Notes: generated from the letters alone by a model not told the origin. 64,000 bases of DNA from JACVRW01 sp963827065 (GCA_963827065.1 CAWGZM010000008.1:372001-436000), one strand, 5' to 3'; positions 31,913 through 40,341 are shown, counted from the first letter of the stretch. Numbers and translations: made by a program.

Positions 31913-32593
31913 ATGCGAATTCTCGTCGCCGAGGACGACACGCGCATGGCAGCCGCCATCCGCCGGGGGCTGCAGTTCGAGGGCCTCGTCGTCGATGTAG
32001 CGAGCGACGGCGAGCAGGCGCTGCGCACGGTCCGCGCGACTGACTACGACGCGATCGTCCTCGACGTGATGATGCCGGGCCTCGACGGCTTCGAGACCTG
32101 CCGCCGGCTGCGCCTGGACGGGGTGTGGGCGCCGGTGCTCATGCTCACGGCCCGCGACTCGGTCGAGGACCGCGTACGCGGGCTGGACGGAGGCGCCGAC
32201 GACTACCTGACCAAGCCGTTCTCGCTCGCCGAGCTGACCGCGCGCCTGCGCGCGCTCGTGCGCCGCGGGCCACTCGAGCGCCCGACCGTCCTCGAGGCGG
32301 GCGACCTGCGCGTCGACCCGGCCACTCGAGAGGTGTGGCGCGGCGACACTCAGATCGATCTCTCCGCCCGCGAGTTCGGGCTGCTCGAGACGCTGATGCG
32401 CCGGCCGGGGCACGTGTTCAGCCAGATGCAGCTGCTCGAGTCCGCCTGGGACCTCGGCTACGAGCAGCGCTCGAACGTGGTCGAGGTCTACATCGGGTAC
32501 CTGCGCCAGAAGATCGACCGGCCCTTCGACGTCAGCTCGATCGAGACGGTGCGCGGCGCCGGCTACCGGGTGCGCAGGGACGGCGGCCGGTGA
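31913..32593 (+). CDS. OmpR/PhoB-family response regulator
   Basis: A 226-residue protein: receiver domain (about 1-115; ILVAEDDTRMAAA, IVLDVMMPGLDGFE with the phospho-Asp, LTKPFSLAELT with the switch Lys) and a winged-helix output domain (about 128-222; LSAREFGLLETLMRRPGHVF, VEVYIGYLRQKID, ETVRGAGYRV). It is coupled to the kinase by a 4-bp overlap (GTGA). CTCAG direct repeats upstream of its own gene and of the PepSY gene suggest it controls both. Confidence 0.97.
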   Translation: MRILVAEDDTRMAAAIRRGLQFEGLVVDVASDGEQALRTVRATDYDAIVLDVMMPGLDGFETCRRLRLDGVWAPVLMLTARDSVEDRVRGLDGGADDYLTKPFSLAELTARLRALVRRGPLERPTVLEAGDLRVDPATREVWRGDTQIDLSAREFGLLETLMRRPGHVFSQMQLLESAWDLGYEQRSNVVEVYIGYLRQKIDRPFDVSSIETVRGAGYRVRRDGGR

Positions 32594-33996
32594 GCCGCCT
32601 CCCAATCCGCGTGCGCCTGACGGCCGCCTTCGCGGCGGCGATGGTCGTGGTGCTCGCCGCCGCGGGGCTGTTCGTCTATCTGCGCCTGAAGGACGACCTG
32701 GACGAGAGCATCGCGATGGGCCTGAACACACGCGTCGCGGCGGTGGCGGACTCCGGCTCCGCCGCGGCCGGCGCGGCGGGAGACGCGGAGGAGGGCTTCG
32801 CCCAGCTCCTGACGCGCGACGGCAGCGTCGTCGACAGCTCGGGAGGCCTGCGCGGCGAGGCACTCAGCCCTGCCGAGCTGCAGCGCGTCTCCTCGGGTGA
32901 GGAGCTGTCTTTCGAGCGCCGCCTTCCGGGCATCGAGGGCAGCGCGAGCGTGCTCGCCCGCGCCGGGCCGGGCGACCGGGTCGTGGTCGCCGGCCAGTCG
33001 CTCGACGACCGCGATGAGACCCTCGCCGGCGTCGTGACGTCGTTCGCGATCGGCGGGCCGATCGCCGTTGCGCTCGCCTCGCTGCTCGGATACGGGCTGG
33101 CCACTGCCGGCCTGCAGCCGGTGGAGGCGATGCGCCGGCGCGCACGCCAGGTCTCGCTCGCGAGCGGGGACGAGCGGCTGCCGCTGCCCAAGGCCGAGGA
33201 CGAGATCCGCCGGCTCGGCGAGACGCTCAACGAGATGCTCGATCGGCTCGGCCGCTCATTCGAGCGCGAGCGCCGCTTCGTCGCCGACGCAAGCCACGAG
33301 CTGCGCACCCCGCTGGCGGTGGTCAAGGCGGAGCTCGAGCTGGCCCTGCGCGCGGGCCCGCACGACCCGGAGGGACGCGAGGCGCTCGTGGCAGCCGTCG
33401 AGGAGTGCGACCACCTCGTCCAGCTCGCGGAGGACCTGCTCGTCGTCGCCCGCGCCGGCGAGGGCGCGCTACCGGTACAGACGGAATCGCTCGACGTGAA
33501 CGAGCTGCTCGTGCGAACGCAGCGGCGCTTCGCGGACCGCGCACGCGAGCGCGGGCGCGAGATCCGCGTCGAGGCCGGCGACGGGGAGCGCGTGCACGCT
33601 GACGAGCTGCGGCTCGACCAGGCGCTCGCCAATCTCGTCGACAACGCGCTGCGCTACGGGGAGGGCGACGTCTTGCTGAGCTCTCACCGCGCCGGCGGCG
33701 GCATGGCGTTCGAGGTGTCCGACGCCGGCGAGGGCTTCCCGCCCGAGTTCGCCGAGCGCGCCTTCGAGCGCTTCGCGCGCGGCGATGAGGCTCGCACCCG
33801 CACCGGAACCGGCCTCGGACTGTCGATCGTCAGGGCGATCGCACAGGCCCATGGAGGTCGCGCCGAGATCGCGCCGGGCCGGGGAGCCACCGTCCGGATC
33901 TGGCTCCCCGATGCCCCGGAAGACGGCTCAGGGCCATCTCAGGTGGCCGCCGTAACTTCGGGATCCAGGCAAGACGAACCGGATCCAAGGAGGTAG
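32590..33996 (+). CDS. Sensor histidine kinase of the OmpR-type system
   Basis: A 468-residue protein starting at GTG 32590. Two membrane helices (about 13-33 and 150-172) flank an exterior sensor domain of about 115 residues; then HAMP (about 173-225), HisKA with the phospho-His in RRFVADASHELRTPLA, and HATPase with NLVDNALRYGEG, SDAGEGFPPEF and GTGLGLSIVRAIAQAHGG. It phosphorylates the preceding regulator. The 3' end contains a CTCAG direct repeat that likely serves the next gene. Confidence 0.96.
   Translation: MSRLPIRVRLTAAFAAAMVVVLAAAGLFVYLRLKDDLDESIAMGLNTRVAAVADSGSAAAGAAGDAEEGFAQLLTRDGSVVDSSGGLRGEALSPAELQRVSSGEELSFERRLPGIEGSASVLARAGPGDRVVVAGQSLDDRDETLAGVVTSFAIGGPIAVALASLLGYGLATAGLQPVEAMRRRARQVSLASGDERLPLPKAEDEIRRLGETLNEMLDRLGRSFERERRFVADASHELRTPLAVVKAELELALRAGPHDPEGREALVAAVEECDHLVQLAEDLLVVARAGEGALPVQTESLDVNELLVRTQRRFADRARERGREIRVEAGDGERVHADELRLDQALANLVDNALRYGEGDVLLSSHRAGGGMAFEVSDAGEGFPPEFAERAFERFARGDEARTRTGTGLGLSIVRAIAQAHGGRAEIAPGRGATVRIWLPDAPEDGSGPSQVAAVTSGSRQDEPDPRR
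33927..33942 (+). promoter_or_regulatory. CTCAG direct repeat before the PepSY gene
   Basis: GGCTCAGGG and TCTCAGGT place CTCAG at 33927 and 33938, exactly 11 bp apart, inside the last codons of the kinase gene and 60 nt before the PepSY start. It matches the repeat before the response-regulator gene, suggesting a separate promoter for the PepSY gene under the same regulator. Confidence 0.55.
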
Positions 33997-34001
33997 ATCG
34001 G

Positions 34002-34346
34002 ATGGGAAAGAGAGTGAAGGTTCTACTGGGCGCAACGCTCGCGATCGCCGTGCTCGGCATCTCCGGGGCGGCCATTGCGGGGGCGACCGGCGGCGACGAC
34101 GACGGCAGCGAGCAGGCGATCACGGGGCAGGCCCTCGACCGTGCGTCGGCGGCCGCGCTCGAGCACACCGGCGACGGCAAGGTCACCGAGACCGAGGCCG
34201 GCGACGAGGAGGGCGCCTACGAGGTCGAGGTGACGCTGGACGACGGCAGCCAGGTCGACGTGCACCTCGACAAGGGGTTCACCGTCATCAGCCAGGCCGA
34301 TGACGGGAACGACGGCGGCGAGGACGACAGCGGCGACAAGGACTAG
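34002..34346 (+). CDS. Small secreted PepSY-domain-like protein
   Basis: A 114-residue protein with an excellent AAGGAGG 8 nt before the ATG. A signal peptide or anchor (about 5-28) is followed by a PepSY-like module (about 35-98: ALDRASAAALEHTGDGKVTE, YEVEVTLDDGSQVDVHLDKG) and an acidic tail rich in D and G. PepSY proteins outside the cell often inhibit proteases or modulate sensors; here it may feed back on the neighbouring kinase. Its TAG stop shares CTAG with the recR stop. Confidence 0.85.
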   Translation: MGKRVKVLLGATLAIAVLGISGAAIAGATGGDDDGSEQAITGQALDRASAAALEHTGDGKVTETEAGDEEGAYEVEVTLDDGSQVDVHLDKGFTVISQADDGNDGGEDDSGDKD

Positions 34347-34945
34347 ATCGCCTGGCGTCCGCGCAGCGCGCGGCCCAGCGTGATCTCGTCTGCGTACTCG
34401 AGGTCCGAGCCAACCGGCAATCCACTCGCAAGACGCGTCACGACCACATCGGGCGAGCGCTCCCGCAGAGCGTCGGCCAGGTAGAGGGCGGTCGCCTCGC
34501 CCGTGGTCGTGGCGTTGGTGGCGATCACGACCTCGCGGATGCCCGCCCCGTTGTCGACCCGCCCGAGCAGCTCCGCGATGTGGAGGTGCTCGGGGTCGAC
34601 GCCGTCGATCGGCGAAAGCGCCCCGCCGAGCACGTGATAGCGGCCCTGGAACTCGCCCGAGCGCTCGATCGGGATCACGTCGCTCGGCTGCTCAACGACG
34701 CAGATGGTGCCCGCCTCGCGCCGCTCGTCCTGGCAGATGCGGCAGGTCGACTCGGTGGCGAGGTTGAAGCAGACCTCGCAGTGGCCGACGGTCGCCTTGA
34801 CCTCACGGATCGCGTCGGCCAGCCCGAGCGCCTCCTCCTCTGATGCGCTCAGGATGTGGAACGCCAGCCGCTGCGCTGTGCGCTGCCCGATGCCGGGCAG
34901 GCGGGCGAGCTCGGTGATGAGGCGGTTGACCGGGGCGGCGAACAC
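34343..34945 (-). CDS. recR: Recombination protein RecR
   Basis: A 200-residue protein with the helix-hairpin-helix LARLPGIGQRTAQRLAFHI, the four-cysteine zinc site (CEVC then CRIC) and a Toprim domain (ICVVEQPSD, LHIAELLGR, EVVIATNATTTGEATALYLA). With RecF/RecO it loads RecA at gaps during recombinational repair. It starts at GTG 34945, 9 nt after TAGCCT. The 5' end lies inside the overlong 3' end of the livM frame. ybaB-dnaX, its usual neighbours, lie 5 kb away. Confidence 0.97.
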   Translation of the reverse strand: MFAAPVNRLITELARLPGIGQRTAQRLAFHILSASEEEALGLADAIREVKATVGHCEVCFNLATESTCRICQDERREAGTICVVEQPSDVIPIERSGEFQGRYHVLGGALSPIDGVDPEHLHIAELLGRVDNGAGIREVVIATNATTTGEATALYLADALRERSPDVVVTRLASGLPVGSDLEYADEITLGRALRGRQAI

Positions 34946-36056
34946 GGGCCGAAAAGGCTAGCCACGGCGCCGGGCGGCCCGCCCGCCGGGCCGGCACGAG
35001 CCCCTGAGGCCGCAGAAGCATCACCAAGACGAGGATCGCGCCGTAGATGCCAGAGCTGACCTCCGACAGGTCGAACGCCAGGCCGAACTTGCTCGGAAGG
35101 TCGTACAGGACGTCGGGCAGCAGGTAGTAGTTGACCACCGAGAGGATGATCGCGCCGACCACGACGCCCGGAATCGATCCGAGGCCGCCCACCACGACCA
35201 TCGCCAGGATGAAGATCGAGAAGGAGTACTCGAACTGGCCCGGGTTGACGATGCCCAGATACGAGGCGAAGAACGCGCCCGAGATCCCGCCGTACGCGGC
35301 GCCCGTCCCATACGCGAGGAGCTTGGTGCGGACGATGGGGATCCCGGTGCACGCGGCGACCGGCTCGTCCTGGCGAATCGCGATCCACGACCGGCCGATA
35401 CGTGAGTCGCGCAGATTGACGTTCACGATGAGCGCGAGAGCGACCAGCGCGAGCGCGAACCAGTACCACGGGCGTAGGTTCAGCGCTTCGAAGCGACCGA
35501 TCAGCGGCAGCTCGATGCGGTCGATGGGCCCGATGCCGATCGGGCCGGACGTGAGCGTGCCGCCGAAGAACTCGATGCTGCGCCCGTTCGACACGATCTG
35601 ACCGATGATCTCGCCGAAGGCCAGCGTGACGACCGCGATGTAGTCGCCGCGCAGCCGCAGAGTCGGCACGCCGATGAGGGTGCCGGCGACGGCCGTCGCC
35701 GCGGCGGCGAGCGCCAGGATGAGCACGAAATTGACGTGGATGCCGGGCGTGCCGGCCACGGAGTCGCCGGCCAGGATGGCGATGCCGCTTCCGTCGGACC
35801 CGGCGTTCGCCCAGAAGCCTGACCCGAAGTAGGCGGCCGTGTACGCGCCGATCGCGAAGAAGGCCACATACCCGAGGTCGAGCAGGCCGGCGTAGCCCAC
35901 GATGATGTTCAGCCCGAGCGCCATCACCACGTAGATGGCGGCCAGGACCATGTTGTTGAGGACGGGGCCGCCCGCGCTGAAGAACAGCGGTGCGACCGCC
36001 GCAACTGCGAACACGGCGACAACGCATCCGAGCGTTGCGCCGCGAACGCGGGTCAC
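34803..36056 (-). CDS. livM: Branched-chain amino acid-type ABC transporter permease (LivM), overlong at the 3' end
   Basis: A 417-residue frame starting at GTG 36056, which overlaps the marR stop (GTGA). Residues 1-345 are a polytopic LivM permease (NIIVGYAGLLDLGYVAFFAIG, the conserved GRSWIAIRQDEPVAACTGI loop, VVVGGLGSIPGVVVGA). Normal LivM ends near RPQGLVPARR; here the frame continues about 65 residues, 143 bp of it out of frame over recR. A TAG stands near 34958 in another frame, so a recent one-base shift may have removed the natural stop. No livH, livG, livF or binding-protein gene is adjacent. Confidence 0.88.
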   Translation of the reverse strand: MTRVRGATLGCVVAVFAVAAVAPLFFSAGGPVLNNMVLAAIYVVMALGLNIIVGYAGLLDLGYVAFFAIGAYTAAYFGSGFWANAGSDGSGIAILAGDSVAGTPGIHVNFVLILALAAAATAVAGTLIGVPTLRLRGDYIAVVTLAFGEIIGQIVSNGRSIEFFGGTLTSGPIGIGPIDRIELPLIGRFEALNLRPWYWFALALVALALIVNVNLRDSRIGRSWIAIRQDEPVAACTGIPIVRTKLLAYGTGAAYGGISGAFFASYLGIVNPGQFEYSFSIFILAMVVVGGLGSIPGVVVGAIILSVVNYYLLPDVLYDLPSKFGLAFDLSEVSSGIYGAILVLVMLLRPQGLVPARRAGRPAPWLAFSARVRRPGQPPHHRARPPARHRAAHSAAAGVPHPERIRGGGARAGRRDP

Positions 36057-36598
36057 GCCGATGCTCTCAGCCGATCGGCCGCCCGGGTCACCGGGCAGGC
36101 CCCTTCGTAATGCCCGCAGGCGTGCGCGTCGCACAGCCGGCACGTCTCCATCGCCGCGCGCAGATCGACGGTCGTCGCATCGAGCAGCGCCCCGAGCAGC
36201 CGCTCGAGGTCGCGCACGTCGGCGGCATCGAGCTGCGCGACCGCGGAAAGCAGGACGCCCGATCGGGCGTCGAGCGCCCGATCGGCCAGCTCGCGGCCCG
36301 CCGGCTCGAGCCACACCAGCGCACGGCGCCCATCCGCGGGATCTGACTCGCGGCGCGCCAGGCCGGCCGCTTCGAGCCGGTCGACTACGCGCACGGCCCG
36401 GGAGTGTGAGACGCGCATCGCCTCGGCAAGCACGTCCACCGACCTTCCGTCCGCCCACTCCCGAAGCGACACCAAAGCGGCCGGTGGACCCCCGGCCATC
36501 CCCGTCGCCGCCTCGGTCGCCTCCCTGATGCGGTCGCTAATTGTCAGGGCGATCGCTCCTAGGCGATTCGCGACCGGCGAGATATATGCCTCAGGCAT
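36053..36598 (-). CDS. MarR-family transcriptional regulator with cysteine-rich tail
   Basis: A 181-residue protein from ATG 36598. Residues about 30-125 are the MarR winged helix (SVDVLAEAMRVSHSRAVRVV, DRLEAAGLARRESDPADGRR). The last 40 residues carry five cysteines (CRLCDAHACGHYEGACP), a likely metal or redox site. The start codon lies inside a 21-bp palindrome, and TATCCT is 6 nt upstream, so a protein bound there would block a leaderless transcript. It is coupled to the livM-like permease, which it may control. Confidence 0.9.
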   Translation of the reverse strand: MPEAYISPVANRLGAIALTISDRIREATEAATGMAGGPPAALVSLREWADGRSVDVLAEAMRVSHSRAVRVVDRLEAAGLARRESDPADGRRALVWLEPAGRELADRALDARSGVLLSAVAQLDAADVRDLERLLGALLDATTVDLRAAMETCRLCDAHACGHYEGACPVTRAADRLRASA

Positions 36599-36602
36599 AT
36601 AT
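36582..36602. promoter_or_regulatory. Palindrome overlapping the marR start codon, probable MarR operator
   Basis: ATATATGCC-TCA-GGCATATAT has perfect 9-bp arms, AT-rich against a GC-rich background, and contains the marR ATG in one arm. A TATCCT -10 box (36605-36610) abuts it. Autorepression by the MarR dimer is the natural reading. Confidence 0.65.
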
Positions 36603-36690
36603 AGAGGATAAGCGCGAGGCGCCCGGTGCGCCTGGCTGGGACCCGGTCGGCCAATGAGGCGTGGCCCATCCAAACGCGGTTAGGCCATCA

Positions 36691-37683
36691 CTAGCTCACC
36701 ACCGGATCAGCCTCGGTCCCGTCGGTGTGGCGCGGCTGCTCGTGCCCGCGGGCGCCCGCCTGCCTTCCACCTCGCAGTGCCCCCGCGGCCAGGAGAGCAA
36801 GCCCCGCGAGCGCCCAGGCCGCGAGCACCATCAGGTGCGAACCCGCGCCCGCGCCGTCGAAGAAGCCGGTGCTGCGCAGCAGGTTGGCCCCGGCTCCGGG
36901 TGGCATCAGCTGGCCGATGGCCCCAGCCGGCTGAGGCAGCAGCTCCGGAGCCGAGCCGACCGCGGAGAATGGATTTCCAACGAAGATCATGAGCAACGCC
37001 CCGATCAGCAGGCCCGCCTTGCCGATGACGGCGTAGAGGCCCGCCAGCGCGGCGCCGATCGCCAGCACGGTCAGGCCAAGCACGGCGGCGTTCGCCACCC
37101 AGTCGCCCTCTACCACTTCGAGCCAGCTCTGCACGATCACGGCAGCCAGGACGCCGGTCAGCACGGAAGCCAGCAGCACCCGGCCGGCGCGGCCCAACGC
37201 ACTCGAGCTCAGCAGCACCCCCGCGATGCCGGTGAGGATCCCGGCGATCACGAGCGGCAGCACCGACGAGCCGAGTGCTGTCGCATGCGGGCCCGCCTCG
37301 ACGACATCCTCGGTCGCGGCCCTCGTTTCGCTTGCGGCCTGCGTGAGAAGCTGCGCGACGGCAGGACTGGCCGCCGATGCAGTGAGCACCTTCGGCCCGC
37401 TCGGCGTCGCCACGAAGGCTCCGTACACGTCTCGGTCCTCGATTGCGTCACGTGCCGCGGCCTCGTCCCCGTAGCGCCGCAGGTCGAACGCCCCTTCCTG
37501 CTGCGCCAGGCGCCTCTCGATCGCGTCGGCCGCGGGCGGCGCGCCGGCCACGCCGATCGGCAGATCGCGCGGCTCGAGCCGGGCGTTCGGCCAGGCGAAG
37601 AGGGTCAACACGAGCGCCACCACCACCGGGACGGCCAGGATCGCCGCCGCGGGCGGCCGGTGAGGTGTCTGTGTTGCACTCAT
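36691..37683 (-). CDS. YhgE/Pip-like (ABC-2 related) membrane protein
   Basis: A 330-residue protein from ATG 37683 behind AGGAGGAG. One N-terminal membrane helix (about 12-30), an exterior domain of about 110 residues (LPIGVAGAPPAADAIERRL, VYGAFVATPSGPKVL), then five C-terminal helices (about 143-310). This 1+5 layout and the exterior-domain pattern resemble YhgE/Pip or DUF3533 proteins related to ABC-2 permeases. No ATPase gene is adjacent. A role in export or wall protein secretion is possible. Confidence 0.75.
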   Translation of the reverse strand: MSATQTPHRPPAAAILAVPVVVALVLTLFAWPNARLEPRDLPIGVAGAPPAADAIERRLAQQEGAFDLRRYGDEAAARDAIEDRDVYGAFVATPSGPKVLTASAASPAVAQLLTQAASETRAATEDVVEAGPHATALGSSVLPLVIAGILTGIAGVLLSSSALGRAGRVLLASVLTGVLAAVIVQSWLEVVEGDWVANAAVLGLTVLAIGAALAGLYAVIGKAGLLIGALLMIFVGNPFSAVGSAPELLPQPAGAIGQLMPPGAGANLLRSTGFFDGAGAGSHLMVLAAWALAGLALLAAGALRGGRQAGARGHEQPRHTDGTEADPVVS

Positions 37684-37718
37684 CGTTCTCCTCCTGTCGG
37701 TGTGAATCACGGATCTCG

Positions 37719-38921
37719 CTATGACCGCGGAGCGGCGGCATCGGGGCGGGTCAGGGCTATCGGCGGCCACCGGCCGATGACCCGGTCGAGCTGTCGCAGA
37801 CGGACTCCGGCTGGGACCAGCGCCATCGCCGCGTCGCGAATCCTCGTGAGCAGCGGCGAGGAGGCGAGGGCGATGCGTGCGGCGGCGCGCGAGCCATCGA
37901 CGAGGTCGCGCGCCCGCGGAGCGCGATCCCGCTCGTAGGCGCGGAGCGCCGCATGCGGATCCTCGATATCGCGCAGGGCGGCGCCGAGCGCGACCGCGTC
38001 CTCGAGCGCGCAGCAGGCACCCTGGCCGAGGAAGGGGAGCATCGGATGGGCGGCGTCCCCAAGCAAGGTGGCCGCGTCCCTGCCCCAGCCGTCGATCGGT
38101 GGCCTGTCGAAGAGCTCGTGGCGAAGCAGGGCGTGCGGCCGCGTCGCGGCGAGCAGGCTCGGAATCGGCTCGGCCCAGGAGCCGTGGCGGGCGAGCAATC
38201 CGGCGAACCGGTCCTCGCCGGCGTCCCTGGCAAGCTCGGCGCGGTGCGCGGCGTACCAGTAGACCCGCCGTCCGGAGAGCGGCGCCACGCCGAAGACCTC
38301 CCCGCGACCCCAGTACTCGCCGGCGGCAAGTTCGCCGCCCCAATCGTCGACAACGGCGCGGTAGGCGACCACCCCGCTTGCGCGCGGTGGACCGTCGCCG
38401 AGCAGGGCGGCTCGGGTCGCCGAGTTGATCCCGTCGGCGCCGACGATGACTTCCGCCTCGAGCCGCTCTCCGGTCGCCAACCCGATAGCGCCGTCTGCGC
38501 CGACTTCCCGCACCTCGGCGCCGAAGCGGACCACGCCGTCTCCGGCGGCCGCTAGCAATGCCCCCTGCAGGTCGGCGCGGTGAACGAGCGCGAGCGGCGC
38601 ACCGTAGCGCCGCTCCAGGACCTCCGGCGAGATCGCCGTGATCAGCTTTCCGTCACGGGCTCGTCTGATCCCACCGTCGCCCCGAGGAACCTCGGCGGCG
38701 TCGGCAGTGGCGCCGACGCCGATCTCGCGAAGGGCACGGGCGCCGTTGGGCCACAAGGCGAGTCCGGCGCCGAGCGGCTCGAACCGTTCGGCGCGCTCGA
38801 GCACCGTCACCTCGTGGCCGTCCCGGCGCAGAATCGCGCCGGCGGCCAGGCCGCCGATCCCGGCGCCGACGATCACAACCCGTTTCGGTCGCCGAGCTGT
38901 GCGGACCTGCTCTTGTTGCAT
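37719..38921 (-). CDS. FAD-dependent aromatic-type monooxygenase
   Basis: A 400-residue class A flavoprotein monooxygenase from ATG 38921. VVIVGAGIGGLAAGAILRRDG is the GxGxxG motif, VIVGADGINSATRAAL holds the DG fingerprint, and LLGDAAHPMLPFLGQGACCALED the GD motif that contacts FAD and the ribityl chain. These enzymes hydroxylate aromatic or similar substrates using NAD(P)H and oxygen. It lies 35 bp upstream of the YhgE-like gene in the same direction. The substrate is unknown. Confidence 0.93.
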   Translation of the reverse strand: MQQEQVRTARRPKRVVIVGAGIGGLAAGAILRRDGHEVTVLERAERFEPLGAGLALWPNGARALREIGVGATADAAEVPRGDGGIRRARDGKLITAISPEVLERRYGAPLALVHRADLQGALLAAAGDGVVRFGAEVREVGADGAIGLATGERLEAEVIVGADGINSATRAALLGDGPPRASGVVAYRAVVDDWGGELAAGEYWGRGEVFGVAPLSGRRVYWYAAHRAELARDAGEDRFAGLLARHGSWAEPIPSLLAATRPHALLRHELFDRPPIDGWGRDAATLLGDAAHPMLPFLGQGACCALEDAVALGAALRDIEDPHAALRAYERDRAPRARDLVDGSRAAARIALASSPLLTRIRDAAMALVPAGVRLRQLDRVIGRWPPIALTRPDAAAPRS

Positions 38922-39068
38922 CTCTAAGCGTCCTTCTTCGTCATCTCGTGGTTGGCGAACGGGGTCAGGATCGCGGATGCCTCCCTGAGGACGGCCCTCC
39001 TGGGGCGATGACGTCACTGCCGCGCCGACCGGGCGCCATCCTGCGACCACTCGCACGGCTCCCGCTCG

Positions 39069-39074
39069 TAGTAT
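39069..39074 (+). promoter_or_regulatory. Probable -10 box of the GlcG-like gene (leaderless)
   Basis: TAGTAT ends exactly 6 nt before ATG 39081, with no ribosome site. The 159-bp spacer upstream (38922-39080) shows nothing else I can name. Confidence 0.5.
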
Positions 39075-39080
39075 CGCCCC

Positions 39081-39473
39081 ATGCATCTGGCCAGGGCCCG
39101 GGCGATCGTTGACTACGTGGTGGCGAACGCGTCCGGCCCGGTGTCGGTGTTCGTCGCCGACGCGCACGGCGAACTGGTCGCGGCGGCGACCATGGACGGT
39201 GCCGCGCCGGACACGCGGCTGAACGCGCAGCGCAAGGCCTACACGGCCGCGCGCAGCGACGCGACGTCGACACGGCAACTCGCCGAGAAGGCACGCGACG
39301 ATCCCGTCGAGCGAGCGAGCTTCGACCCCTTCTTCACCTTCTTCCTCGGCGGCGTGGCCGTCTTCGAGGATGGCCGGCGGGTCGGCGCGGTTGGCGTCAG
39401 CGGCCTGCCTGGCGAGGACGACGAGCAGGTCGCGCTCGCGGCGATCGACGGCTCGGCGACCGTCAGACCGTAA
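39081..39473 (+). CDS. GlcG/HbpS-family protein
   Basis: A 130-residue protein with the compact GlcG/HbpS fold pattern: N-terminal helix (LARARAIVDYVVAN), VSVFVADAHGELVAAATMDGA, KAYTAARSDATS and the glycine-rich FFTFFLGGVAVFEDGRRVGAVGVSG. The family includes haem-binding and redox-sensing proteins and others of unknown role. It is probably cytoplasmic, with no signal peptide. It has its own leaderless-type promoter. Confidence 0.82.
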   Translation: MHLARARAIVDYVVANASGPVSVFVADAHGELVAAATMDGAAPDTRLNAQRKAYTAARSDATSTRQLAEKARDDPVERASFDPFFTFFLGGVAVFEDGRRVGAVGVSGLPGEDDEQVALAAIDGSATVRP

Positions 39474-39479
39474 TCGCCT

Positions 39480-39680
39480 GCGCTTCGCGCTATCGGGCTC
39501 GAGTCCGCGAGCAGCGACCGTGGCCACGTGGGCATCGAGATCGTCGACGAAGAACGTCACCACGGAGTTCCCAGCGCCGTCTGGGTCCTCCACGACGTAG
39601 ACCGACCGGTCCTCGGCCAGTCGCGCGCCGGCCGGGGCCAGTGTCGCTCGCCGATCAACCTCGGCGCCCACAACGGTCTT
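39480..39680 (-). pseudogene. Fragment of a VOC-family (glyoxalase/bleomycin-resistance) gene
   Basis: On the minus strand an open stretch reads LAPAGARLAEDRSVYVVEDP then VVTFFVDDLDAHVATVAARGLEP, which looks like the middle strand-helix unit of a VOC-superfamily protein. Both ends are missing: the frame continues antisense through the GlcG gene and has no family C-terminus. It is best seen as a decayed remnant. The identification rests on pattern resemblance only. Confidence 0.45.
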
Positions 39681-39714
39681 AGGACGAGAAACGGAGAGCG
39701 AGCAGGGACTCCGA

Positions 39715-39960
39715 ATGCGTGAACTCTTACTGCAGATGGGCGTGTCGATCGACGGCTACGTCGCAACCCTCGACGGGGCGCACGACTGGGGCTATGCCGG
39801 CGAAGACCCGGCGACGAAGAAGTGGAAGCTCGCCTCCGTCTGGGGCGCGGCGCTCACCTGATGGGCCGGCAGACGTACGAGGACATGGCCGCGGTCTGGC
39901 CGGAGTCGACAAGTGACTACGCGCAGACGTATTCGACCGGCGCGGCGATCCACGTCTACC
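39715..39960 (+). pseudogene. Frameshifted, truncated RibD-C/dihydrofolate-reductase-family gene
   Basis: From ATG 39715 the frame reads MRELLLQMGVSIDGYVATLD and continues to KWKLASVWGAALT with a stop at 39859-39861. One frame over, the family continues without a break in sense: GAHLMGRQTYEDMAAVWPES. One missing base near 39850 explains the shift. The homology then ends near SDYAQTY, so the last half of the usual 180-190 residues is gone. This is a decaying copy of a riboflavin-reductase/DHFR-like protein. Confidence 0.75.
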
Positions 39961-39999
39961 GCCCGAGGAAAGGCAGCCAGAAGGCGCCGCGCCCGGCGC

Positions 40000-40341
40000 T
40001 CAGAGGCCGGGCAGTCCCAGTCCGCCGAGCCCGCCCGGCCCGGCGAGGCCGCCGGCCGCGGCGTTCATCTTGGATGCGGCCAGCTCCTGGGCCGAGCGGA
40101 TCGCCTCGTTGACGGCCGCCTGGACCAAGTCCTGCAGCATCTCGACGTCCTCCGGGTCGACCGCCTCGGGGTCGATGCGCAGCTCCCGGAGCTGCAGGTC
40201 ACCGCTCATCTTCACGACGACCATGCCGCCGCCGGCGCTCGCCTCGACGGTCTCGTTCGCGAGCTCCTCCTGCGCCTTGGCCATGTCGGCCTGCATCTTC
40301 TGGACCTGCTTGAGCATCTGGTTCATGTTCGGCTGACCCAT
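40000..40341 (-). CDS. ybaB: YbaB/EbfC-family nucleoid-associated protein
   Basis: A 113-residue protein: NMNQMLKQVQKMQADMAKAQ coiled N-terminus, then the core GGGMVVVKMSGDLQLRELRID and a Gly/Leu-rich tail. Family members form tweezer-like dimers that bind DNA. The ATG overlaps the dnaX stop by one base (TAATG), the common dnaX-ybaB arrangement; recR, the usual third member, is displaced. Confidence 0.93.
   Translation of the reverse strand: MGQPNMNQMLKQVQKMQADMAKAQEELANETVEASAGGGMVVVKMSGDLQLRELRIDPEAVDPEDVEMLQDLVQAAVNEAIRSAQELAASKMNAAAGGLAGPGGLGGLGLPGL

Noticed and set aside
38961..38972. GGGGTCAGGAT resembling the repeat arm
   Set aside because: Only 9 bases match and there is no inverted partner; probably chance.
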